Positions 1-5,387 of a stretch of DNA of 5,387 nt are shown here, one piece after another. The number at the start of each line of letters is the position of its first letter. Position 1 is the stretch's first letter. This DNA comes from Pseudomonadota bacterium (lineage in GTDB: Bacteria > Myxococcota_A > Polyangia > Polyangiales > Polyangiaceae). The stretch lies in assembly GCA_003242355.1 (NCBI GenBank), contig QGUH01000333.1, positions 1-5,387 on the forward strand. Reading direction: 5' to 3'. The notes beneath the pieces were generated by a model, which saw nothing but the letters and a program-made list of their open reading frames with translations, had not been told where the DNA came from and did not search any database. Both the position numbers and the translations under genes were made by a program.

Positions 1-831
1 CGAGTCCATGCCTACCCTCGTCTTTCCCGCGAAGACGAGCTCACGCTCGTGGAGCGCTGGACCGTCCACCGCGACGAGGCAGCCCGCAAGACCCTCGTCG
101 AGTCCCATCTGCGTTACGTGGTCGCCATCGCTCTTCGGTATCGCCGCTACGGTGTGCCGGTTTCGGAGTTGATTGCCGAAGGCAACTTCGGGGTTCTTCA
201 CGCGCTCGAGAAGTTCGAGCCGGGACGTGGAACGCGATTCGTCACGTATGCCGCCTACTGGATTCGCGCCTACGCGCTGAACCACATCATTCGCTCGTGG
301 AGCCTCGTCGGCGTTGGCTCCGGCGCTCTCCGTTCGAAGATGTTCTTCAAGCTGCGGCGTGAGCGGGTCCGCATCACGAACCTGGTCGGCGAGGGCGAGC
401 ACGCCGATCGGCTGCTCGCCGAACGCTTGAACCTGCCGGAGGCCAAGGTCGCATCGATGGTGCGGCGGCTCGACAGTCGCGATATCTCGCTCGACACTCG
501 AGCGCATGCCGACTCGAACCTGACTCTTGCCGACACCCTGGCCGCGCCGGACTCCAACCAGGAGGAACGCATCGGTGCGGGCGAGCTCGACGGGCATCTG
601 CGCGACGTAGTGCGCGACGCGATTCAGGTGCTCGACAAGCGCGAACGCTACATCGTCGAAAAGCGCCTGATGGCGGATGGTGAGGAGGAGCTTTCGCTGG
701 CGGAAATCGGGCGACGGCTCGGAGTCTCGCGCGAGCGCGCTCGGCAGCTCGAGGCGCGCGCAAAGCGCAAGCTGAGAACCCGCATCGCCGAGCTGTCGAC
801 CGTCGATCCGGCCTGGCTCACGGCGGCCTGA
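1..831 (+). CDS. rpoH: RpoH-like (sigma-32 family) RNA polymerase sigma factor, 5'-truncated by the window edge
   Basis: This is a sigma-70 family factor that directs RNA polymerase to alternative promoters, in the RpoH heat-shock group that also includes myxobacterial SigB/SigC. The reading frame is open from base 1, and the residues before the internal GTG at 49 (YPRLSREDELTLVERW) still match the RpoH N-terminus, so the true start lies upstream. Numbering codons from base 1, region 2 spans about 35-103, with SELIAEGNFG, the FVTYAAYWIRAYALNHIIRS segment that contacts the -10 element, and SWSLV. The RpoH-type box SKMFFKLRR is at about 112-120 and resembles the E. coli motif QRKLFFNLRR. Region 3 follows at about 134-157. 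The region 4 helix-turn-helix (LSLAEIGRRLGVSRERARQLE) is at about 231-251. Only some 15-30 residues seem to be missing. The stop codon is about 10 nt before rnpB. The RpoH assignment rests on the box and overall similarity; SigB or SigC would be equally good names. Confidence 0.9.
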   Translation, partial: RVHAYPRLSREDELTLVERWTVHRDEAARKTLVESHLRYVVAIALRYRRYGVPVSELIAEGNFGVLHALEKFEPGRGTRFVTYAAYWIRAYALNHIIRSWSLVGVGSGALRSKMFFKLRRERVRITNLVGEGEHADRLLAERLNLPEAKVASMVRRLDSRDISLDTRAHADSNLTLADTLAAPDSNQEERIGAGELDGHLRDVVRDAIQVLDKRERYIVEKRLMADGEEELSLAEIGRRLGVSRERARQLEARAKRKLRTRIAELSTVDPAWLTAA

Positions 832-841
832 CGCGTTATCT

Positions 842-1238
842 TCGAGGTCGCCGCAGCCGCTCAGGCGATCGCTCGGCGCCTCGAGCGCCGGGAGGAAAGT
901 CCGGGCTCCGCAGGGCAAGATGCCGGGTAACGCCCGGTGAGGGTGACCTCGAGGAAAGTGCCACAGAAAACGACGAAACCGCCGGCGCGACGCGTGCGTC
1001 CCGCCGGTAAGGGTGAAACGGTGGAGTAAGAGCCCACCGCGCGGCCGGTAACGGTCGCGGCACGGCAAACCCCATCTGGAGCAAGGCCATGTAGAGGGGC
1101 GTTCGAGGGCTGCCCGCCCGAGCCCCTGGGTAGGCCGCACGAGGCGCGCGGTGACGCGCGTCCCAGAGGAATGACCGCCGTGCACGGAGGAGCAATCCTC
1201 CGTGCATCACAGAACCCGGCTTACGGGCGACTGCGACC
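842..1238 (+). ncRNA. rnpB: RNase P RNA (bacterial class A)
   Basis: This is the catalytic RNA of RNase P, which removes 5' leaders from pre-tRNAs. The universal core is plain: GAGGAAAGTCCGGGCTCC (P4 side, 892-909), the GGTAAGGGTGAAA and GCACGGCAAACCCC segments, and ACAGAACCCGGCTTA near the 3' end. Helices can be drawn. P1 is 842-852 with 1226-1236 (one A-G mismatch and one G-U). P2 is 864-870 with 1173-1179 (one A-C mismatch). P3 is a short hairpin at 874-890. P12 is 982-993 with 996-1007 (one C-C mismatch). P19 is a perfect 11-bp stem at 1181-1191/1196-1206 capped by a GCAA tetraloop. The L15 GGU that pairs with the tRNA 3' CCA is at 1129-1131. Total length of about 397 nt is normal for class A. 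The ends are set from P1 and may be off by a few bases. Confidence 0.97.
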
Positions 1239-1275
1239 GCGCCGACGGGGCAACCCGCCCGGCGCGTTTTTCTTT
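1238..1275 (+). terminator. Intrinsic terminator of rnpB
   Basis: A perfect 7-bp GC stem (1238-1244 with 1260-1266) encloses an inner CGGG-GCAA-CCCG hairpin (1246-1257), separated by a small internal loop. It is followed directly by TTTTTCTTT (1267-1275). This is a textbook Rho-independent terminator. It starts right at the 3' end of the RNase P RNA. On the opposite strand the stem has no U-tract, so it should not terminate the convergent - strand gene. Confidence 0.9.
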
Positions 1276-1378
1276 CCCGGGTCCGCCACGAACTTCGCTT
1301 GCGCTACGCGATGAGTCTCACACGGGTGTCCCCGCGCGAACGGATCCGCATGGAGCCGGATCGCGCCTTCGAGCGAGC

Positions 1379-3595
1379 CTACTGACCCGCGAACACGAAC
1401 GGCACCGTGATGGTCGTTTCGCCGCCGGACGGGGGGAACTGCCAAGTGCGGACTCTGCCGGCGATACAGCTCGAAAGACCCGGGTACCCTCGTGGATCCG
1501 GGCTCGTCGAAACGTTCTTCACCGTGCCGTTCGGCGCGATGTCGAGCGTGACGTTCACGCGCGCCGACATCGGCGCGTCCTTCGTGCGCGTGTCGAGCGC
1601 TGGCTGCCAGCAGCTCCGCTTCACGCTTCCGGTGTATCGCGCGACCGTCGCTTGAACTTGCGCCGACGAGAGCTCACCGCCCCCCGACGCCCCCGTCGAA
1701 GCCCCGCCATCGACACGAGGACCCGCGTTCGGGCCCAACCCCGATCCGAGGGCGCGCAGCCCTCCCGTGAGCTTGCTTTCGGGCGGCGCCGTGGGCGCCG
1801 CCGTCGCGCGATTGGAAACCTGGGGAGCCCGGGTCGCCACGCGCGCTTTGACCCCCACGCTCTCGCTGGGGGCGTCCGCTTCCTCGGCTTCGACCGCCTC
1901 GGGAGGCGGTGCAGGAAGATCCGGCAAGGGCGGCTGCGCTGCAGGCGCGGCGACACTCGCCGGAGCCGCTGGTGCCGCCGCTTCGCCGCCGAAAAGGAAC
2001 CGGCCCAGCGTGAGCCCCACGATCAGCGCGCCACCACCCACGGCAACCCAGGCGAGAACGGGAGACCGGCGTCGCTGCACAGCCCCCGGAAGATCCGACC
2101 CGAGCCCCGCGGCGGTGACGCTTTCCGGCAGCAGCGAACCCGCTCCTCCCGAGACTGCCCCGGGCGGCGCGACCGACGCGGACGTCGATGCCGGAGCGGG
2201 CACTGACGGCGCCTCGGGGACTACCGATGGGGGCGCGGGGGCAGCCGCAGGCATCGACGGTGCCTCGAGCAGCGAAGCGAACGCAGCGGCAGAGAATGGA
2301 GCCGAAGCTGCTGGAGGCGGAGGCGGCGGAGGCTGAGGAAGCGACCCGGGCGCGGGACCAGCCGATCGCGTCGACGCCGGCGCCGGCGCCGATGCCGGCG
2401 GCTCGGGCAGCGAGCTCGATGCGGAGCCGGACCGGGTCGAAGCCGGAGCCGGCGGCGGCTCGGGGAGCGAACCCGACGCGGGAGCAGGCGATCGGGTCGA
2501 AGCCGGAGCCGGCGGCGGCTCGGGGAGCGAACCCGACGCGGGACCAGTAGACCGCGTCGAAGCGGGCGCGGGCGGTGACGCGGGCTCGGCCAGCGAGCTC
2601 GGTGCGGGACCGGGAAACCGTGTCGAGCTCGGCGCCGGCGCCGCCGACGGTGGCTCGGGCAACGACGCCGACGCGGGACCCGTGGATCGGGTCGAAGCCG
2701 GAGCGGGCGCCAGCGGCGGTTCCGGCAGTGGCCCCGACGCGCGCGCGGAAGCCGGCGGGTCGGCGGAAACCGGGGACGGCGTCGGTTTCGCAGGGACCGC
2801 GCTCGGCCGGGGCGGCAAGCTCACGCGTCCCGAAGCAGCGTCCTGCGCGCCGCCCACTCGGACCCCATTTCGAGCGGCCTCGGAGGTCGTTCCGGGTGCC
2901 GGACGGGCTGTCGACCGCGGTGCCATCGAGGGCTTCGGGGCAGCCTGGACGGCGGACACCGGCAGTTGCGAGGGTCGCACCGACGGCGTGCTCGGCGGCG
3001 CCGACACGACGGAGGCCAGCTCCGGGAACGTCCGCAGCGGTTTCCAGTCCGGAATTCCCTCGCGCCACGCAAGCGATTCGAGCGTCACGGCCCCTTGCAG
3101 GGCTTTTTCGCGCAGCTCGCGGATCGACAACGGGCCGACCGGCACACCCTCGATGCCCACGAACCACTCGGCGACGTCGGGGCGCGCGGAGGGTCGTTCT
3201 GCCGCGACGGCCTTGCGGGCGGCCGCAACGAGCGCGCTCGCCGCAGTTCCCGGACGCACGATTGCCGTCGGCTCCTCATCGCTCGAGTCCGGCGGCGTAG
3301 AGCTCGTGCGGCTCGGTGCCACCACGGGTCGCGGTATTCCGCTTGCCGAGGCCACGGCGTGCGACGGTGCCGCCCGTGACGGCGGCGCACGTTCCGAATA
3401 CGCGCTCGGAGGCGCGGTGCTCAGCGCTGGCTCGGCAGGCGGAACATCCGACGCAGAAGCGACGGCGACGATCTCCGTCTCGGAGATCTGAATGACGGTC
3501 GCGCACTTGCGACATCGCATCCGAACGGACCGCCCCGCCACCTTCTCGTCGGCGAGCTGGTACTTCGCTGAGCAGCTGGGGCAGAGAAATTTCAT
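1379..3595 (-). CDS. AgmX/GltJ-like protein: zinc ribbon, GYF domain, Pro/Ala repeats, one TM helix, AgmX/PglI-type tail
   Basis: This 738-residue protein should span the inner membrane once. An MJ0042-type zinc ribbon lies at 1-40 (C5-x2-C8 and C28-x2-C31). A GYF_2 domain lies at about 143-193 (W144-F145, G154-P155, W177, G180, W184, P191-E-L). A Pro/Ala/Ser-rich region of about 300 residues follows, with seven imperfect repeats at about 286-428 and seven consecutive prolines at 422-428. After RRR (508-510) comes a membrane helix at about 512-535, which predicts N-in/C-out topology. The periplasmic part ends in a tail at about 643-738 with two cysteines (C662, C710) and a WQFPP motif, as in AgmX/PglI C-terminal domains. 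Myxococcus AgmX (GltJ) of the gliding machinery has the same order, and its cytoplasmic zinc-ribbon and GYF domains are reported to bind the GTPase MglA. That function is not shown here; a TonB-like or assembly-anchor role is an alternative. The ATG at 3595 is fixed by the ribbon motif, although no Shine-Dalgarno is visible. Confidence 0.93.
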   Translation of the reverse strand: MKFLCPSCSAKYQLADEKVAGRSVRMRCRKCATVIQISETEIVAVASASDVPPAEPALSTAPPSAYSERAPPSRAAPSHAVASASGIPRPVVAPSRTSSTPPDSSDEEPTAIVRPGTAASALVAAARKAVAAERPSARPDVAEWFVGIEGVPVGPLSIRELREKALQGAVTLESLAWREGIPDWKPLRTFPELASVVSAPPSTPSVRPSQLPVSAVQAAPKPSMAPRSTARPAPGTTSEAARNGVRVGGAQDAASGRVSLPPRPSAVPAKPTPSPVSADPPASARASGPLPEPPLAPAPASTRSTGPASASLPEPPSAAPAPSSTRFPGPAPSSLAEPASPPAPASTRSTGPASGSLPEPPPAPASTRSPAPASGSLPEPPPAPASTRSGSASSSLPEPPASAPAPASTRSAGPAPGSLPQPPPPPPPAASAPFSAAAFASLLEAPSMPAAAPAPPSVVPEAPSVPAPASTSASVAPPGAVSGGAGSLLPESVTAAGLGSDLPGAVQRRRSPVLAWVAVGGGALIVGLTLGRFLFGGEAAAPAAPASVAAPAAQPPLPDLPAPPPEAVEAEEADAPSESVGVKARVATRAPQVSNRATAAPTAPPESKLTGGLRALGSGLGPNAGPRVDGGASTGASGGGELSSAQVQATVARYTGSVKRSCWQPALDTRTKDAPMSARVNVTLDIAPNGTVKNVSTSPDPRGYPGLSSCIAGRVRTWQFPPSGGETTITVPFVFAGQ
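2312..2740 (-). repeat. Tandem Pro/Ala-rich coding repeats inside the AgmX/GltJ-like gene
   Basis: Seven imperfect units of about 18-23 codons follow the pattern (P)ASGSLPEPPPAPASTRS, at about residues 286-428, and end in a run of seven prolines (codons 2312-2332). The two youngest copies share a 51-bp exact direct repeat at 2433-2483 and 2493-2543, exactly 60 bp (20 codons) apart, so the frame is kept. Every unit keeps a Leu-(Pro/Ala)-Glu/Gln-Pro core and most keep an Ser-Thr-Arg end. This looks like expansion by slippage or unequal recombination in a flexible cytoplasmic linker. Confidence 0.9.
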
Positions 3596-3621
3596 GTCGC
3601 GGGCGCGAAGGGGCGGATTGA

Positions 3622-3633
3622 GGCGCGAGAATA
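3622..3633 (-). promoter_or_regulatory. Weak candidate -10 element for the AgmX/GltJ-like gene
   Basis: On the - strand the sequence CGCTATTCTCGC sits about 32 nt before the ATG. TATTCT matches TATAAT at four of six positions. No convincing -35 hexamer is found 16-18 nt upstream, and the stretch between this site and the ATG is pyrimidine-rich without a Shine-Dalgarno. Treat this as a pointer only. Confidence 0.2.
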
Positions 3634-3833
3634 GCGCGAAGCCAGCCGGACGCCCCCGACTTTTCGGCGTAACGGTCCCCCCGGCCGTTGCCCGGCCCGC
3701 AAGCCGCAGCCACGCGGCTCCCGTGTCGTTCCGAGAGCGTCCCGAGGACGGCCGACGACCACGTCGAATGCACGGACGCGCGGTCGCTTTCGCGCGCTGC
3801 TAGAACGCCGATTGGTTCGACCGATCATTTCGT

Positions 3834-3880
3834 AGGGGCGGCACGCGCCGCCCCTCCCCGGCGAGGTGAGCTCGGCGGGG
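3834..3880. repeat. Two back-to-back GC-rich hairpins downstream of tgt
   Basis: The first is a perfect 9-bp inverted repeat, AGGGGCGGC (3834-3842) and GCCGCCCCT (3847-3855), with loop ACGC. The second starts at the very next base: CCCCGGCGAG (3856-3865) and CTCGGCGGGG (3871-3880), a 10-bp stem with one G-G mismatch and a 5-nt loop. They lie about 75-120 bases after the tgt stop. They could protect or end the tgt mRNA, but the absence of a U-tract argues against a standard intrinsic terminator. The first has the look of a dispersed REP-like palindrome. Confidence 0.6.
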
Positions 3881-3953
3881 CCCCTCCCCACGCGGACACT
3901 CCGTCCGACGCTGTTTTCCGCATCTTTCGGCGCGTTCCTAACCGCTCGTCGCT

Positions 3954-5060
3954 CTAGGACGTCGATTCGAGCTCCGCGAGGGTCGCCCGCGCCCACTCCG
4001 CGTACTCGTCCGCGAGGATCGCAGCGCGCGCGCTCGCCACGAGTGACCCGTAGAACCATAGATTGTGCGCGCTGAGCAGGGAGTGCACCAACAGCTCCTT
4101 CGCGAGGTAAAGGTGTCGGAGGTAGCTCCGCGAGTAACCGGCCCTGCACGTCGGGCAGCCGCAGTCCTCACTGATCGGGCGGGAGTCGTTCCGGTACTGC
4201 GCGTTCTTGATCACGATCTTGCCGTTCCGGACGAACGCCTGCCCGTTGCGGGCGTTGCGCGTCGGCAGCACGCAGTCGAAAAGGTCGATGCCCCAACCGA
4301 TCGCGCGGACGATGTCGGCGGGCGTGCCGACCCCCATCAGGTAGCGCGGCCGCGCCGGGTCGAGCGCGCCCGCGACCTCCGCGAGCGTTCGGTACATCTG
4401 CTCGATCGGCTCGCCGACGCTGAATCCGCCGAGCGCCAGCCCGTCGAACGGCAGCTTGCCCAGAGTCTCTGCGTGCGCGAGGCGAAGCTCGACGTCCGTT
4501 CCGCCCTGCACGATTCCGAAGAGCGCCTGCCGCGGCGCCTTGGCGGCGAGGCAGCGCTCTCCCCAGCGCGTCGTCAGCTCCACGGCGCGCTCGAGCTCCG
4601 ATCGTTCTGCGCCGCCCGGCGGACATACGTCGAGCTGCATCGCGATGTCCGAGCCGAGCAGCCCCTGAATGCGCATCGCTTCTTCCGGTGTCAGGCGCAG
4701 CAACCGCCCGTCGAGGTGGGAGCGGAACTCGAAGCCATCCGCATCCAGTCGACGGCGCTCCGCCAGCGAGAACGCTTGAAAGCCGCCCGAGTCGGTGGTG
4801 ATGGCGTGCGGCCAGCGCGAAAACGCGTGCAGACCTCCCTGCTCGGCAATGAGCTCGGGCCCGGGCCGCACCCAGAGGTGATAGGTGTTCATGATCACGA
4901 GGCGCGCGCCCGAGCGAGCGACGTCTTCGGCCGAGAGCGCCTTCACGCTCGCCTGGGTCCCCACCGGTTGGAAAGCGGGCGTCGGCACGTCGCCGTGCGC
5001 CGTGTGCAGGCAGCCCGCACGCGCCGCTCCCGATCGAGCGATCACGTCGAACCGGATCAC
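3954..5060 (-). CDS. tgt: tRNA-guanine(34) transglycosylase (queuine tRNA-ribosyltransferase)
   Basis: Tgt exchanges guanine 34 of GUN-anticodon tRNAs (Asp, Asn, His, Tyr) for preQ1 in queuosine synthesis. I start it at the GTG at 5060 (368 aa): GGAGG lies 5 nt upstream, the GTGA overlaps the queA TGA, and the N-terminus MIRFDVIARSG then matches family length. A GTG at 5081 would add seven residues but lacks a ribosome site. From 5060, key residues are D90 in TTDSGGFQ, D144 in QLDVCPP, GIVQGG, LGGFSVGE (the Val marks the bacterial preQ1 pocket; eukaryotic enzymes have Gly), nucleophile D262 in LFDCVLPTRNARNG, and zinc ligands C300, C302, C305 and H332. All catalytic and zinc residues are present. 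LDVCPP has Val where most bacterial enzymes have Glu. It is downstream of queA and translationally coupled to it. Confidence 0.97.
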   Translation of the reverse strand: MIRFDVIARSGAARAGCLHTAHGDVPTPAFQPVGTQASVKALSAEDVARSGARLVIMNTYHLWVRPGPELIAEQGGLHAFSRWPHAITTDSGGFQAFSLAERRRLDADGFEFRSHLDGRLLRLTPEEAMRIQGLLGSDIAMQLDVCPPGGAERSELERAVELTTRWGERCLAAKAPRQALFGIVQGGTDVELRLAHAETLGKLPFDGLALGGFSVGEPIEQMYRTLAEVAGALDPARPRYLMGVGTPADIVRAIGWGIDLFDCVLPTRNARNGQAFVRNGKIVIKNAQYRNDSRPISEDCGCPTCRAGYSRSYLRHLYLAKELLVHSLLSAHNLWFYGSLVASARAAILADEYAEWARATLAELESTS

Positions 5061-5387
5061 GGCTGCCTCCGCGGTAGCCACATGGCATCGCCATACGACA
5101 GGAAGCGATAGCCCGCCTGCACCGCCTCCGCGTAGGCGCGCAGGGTGGGCTCGTACCCTGCGAACGCGGCGACGAGCGCGAGCAACGTGCTCCGGGGCTG
5201 ATGAAAGTTCGTGAGCAGCGCGTCCACGACGCGGAAGCGATAGCCGGGCTGTATCAAGAGGCGAGTCTCTCCAGAAATGGCGCGCACGTGCCCGGGCGCG
5301 TCGGGAAGCGCCGCACTCTCGAGCGCCGGCCCAACGGACGTCTCAATCGCCACCCCCCGAGCACGCCCCGCGCGTCCCCCCGCGTTT
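5057..5387 (-). CDS. queA: S-adenosylmethionine:tRNA ribosyltransferase-isomerase, 3' part (N-terminus beyond the window)
   Basis: QueA transfers and isomerises the ribosyl group of SAM onto preQ1-modified tRNA to give epoxyqueuosine, the step after Tgt. Only about the last 110 residues are in the window, and the frame is open to the edge, so the GTG at 5353 is not the start. Matches to the family C-terminus are ALESAA, SGETRLLIQPGYRFRVVDAL, LLTNFHQPRSTLLALV, AAFAGYE and YRFLSYGDAM. Near the window edge VAIETSVGPALESAA stands where family members read AVGTTSVRxLESAA, so the conserved GTT and Arg are altered. The TGA (5057-5059) overlaps the tgt GTG by four bases. The assignment is firm despite truncation. 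Confidence 0.95.
   Translation of the reverse strand, partial: NAGGRAGRARGVAIETSVGPALESAALPDAPGHVRAISGETRLLIQPGYRFRVVDALLTNFHQPRSTLLALVAAFAGYEPTLRAYAEAVQAGYRFLSYGDAMWLPRRQP
5066..5070 (-). promoter_or_regulatory. Shine-Dalgarno that sets the tgt start
   Basis: GGAGG on the - strand lies 5 nt before the GTG at 5060, within the last codons of queA. It decides in favour of that GTG over the in-frame GTG at 5081, which has no purine-rich stretch upstream. Confidence 0.8.

Larger units (their letters stand above)
3596..3953. other. Non-coding gap between tgt and the AgmX/GltJ-like gene
   Basis: No credible gene is present in these 358 bases; the short open frames here have no recognisable family features. 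The gap should hold the 3' end signal of the queA-tgt transcript and the promoter of the downstream - strand gene. What can be seen is a small hairpin (3810-3826), two large adjacent hairpins (3834-3855 and 3856-3880) and two CCCCTCCCC boxes (3851-3859 and 3881-3889). No hairpin is followed by a U-tract on the - strand. Confidence 0.7.

Noticed and set aside
837..842. TATCTT as the -10 box of rnpB
   Set aside because: It overlaps the 5' strand of P1, so a start from it would remove part of the P1 helix, and its -35 match is poor.
1343..1362. GATCCG/CGGATC hairpin as terminator of the - strand AgmX/GltJ-like gene
   Set aside because: It has a 6-bp stem with an 8-nt loop and no U-tract on the - strand; too weak to call.
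1202..2206. 334-codon + strand open frame
   Set aside because: It starts inside rnpB P19 and runs antisense to the AgmX/GltJ-like gene. Its Arg-rich, low-complexity translation is typical of GC-rich shadow frames.
1674..3167. 497-codon - strand frame in another register of the same gene
   Set aside because: Its Arg/Gly-rich translation repeats with the DNA repeats but matches no family; it is explained by the real frame.
2682..3491. 269-codon + strand open frame opposite the zinc-ribbon/GYF region
   Set aside because: It is a Gly/Ala/Ser-rich antisense shadow with no domain, while the - strand frame has clear zinc-ribbon and GYF motifs.
3810..3826. GGTTCGACC-containing hairpin as a tRNA T-arm
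   Set aside because: No acceptor, anticodon or D-arm can be drawn around it; it is only a small 3-nt-loop hairpin.
5060..5081. Upstream GTG (5081) as the tgt start
   Set aside because: It lacks a Shine-Dalgarno and adds seven atypical residues. The GTG at 5060 has GGAGG at 5-nt spacing and a GTGA overlap with queA.
4065..5111. 348-codon + strand frame antisense to tgt
   Set aside because: The opposite strand encodes Tgt with all catalytic and zinc residues; this frame is its shadow.

Overview
The window is very GC-rich, and its gene content points to a myxobacterium (Myxococcota, most likely the Polyangiales/Sorangiineae side). The strongest lineage sign is a 738-residue protein with an N-terminal zinc ribbon, a GYF domain, a long Pro/Ala-rich region, one membrane helix and an AgmX/PglI-type C-terminal tail. 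That architecture is largely a myxobacterial speciality. No tRNA, CRISPR array, insertion sequence or phage gene is visible.

Layout. On the + strand, the window opens inside an RpoH-like (sigma-32 family) sigma factor gene (1-831). About 10 nt after its stop codon comes rnpB, the class A RNase P RNA (about 842-1238), closed by an intrinsic terminator (1238-1275). On the - strand, reading right to left, are the 3' part of queA (5387-5057), tgt (5060-3954) joined to it by a GTGA overlap, a 358-bp non-coding gap holding stacked hairpins and four G4 runs, and the zinc-ribbon/GYF/AgmX-tail gene (3595-1379). The two groups converge across a plain stretch of about 100 bp (1276-1378).

How the genes relate. 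queA and tgt are consecutive steps of queuosine tRNA modification: Tgt exchanges G34 for preQ1, then QueA builds epoxyqueuosine. Their overlap implies translational coupling. The sigma factor and rnpB are unrelated in function but almost touch, so the RNase P RNA promoter must lie in the sigma gene or further upstream. The zinc-ribbon/GYF protein resembles the gliding-motility protein AgmX/GltJ in domain order. No other gliding, MotA/TolQ-type or TonB-system gene is in the window, so a motility role is only a hypothesis.

Most of the window is housekeeping. The points that deserve a second look are the AgmX/GltJ-like protein with its expanding repeat tract and acidic-Thr linker motif, the G-rich hairpin block between tgt and that gene, the changed motif in QueA, and the tight sigma/rnpB junction. 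I found nothing that I could defend as a wholly new system.
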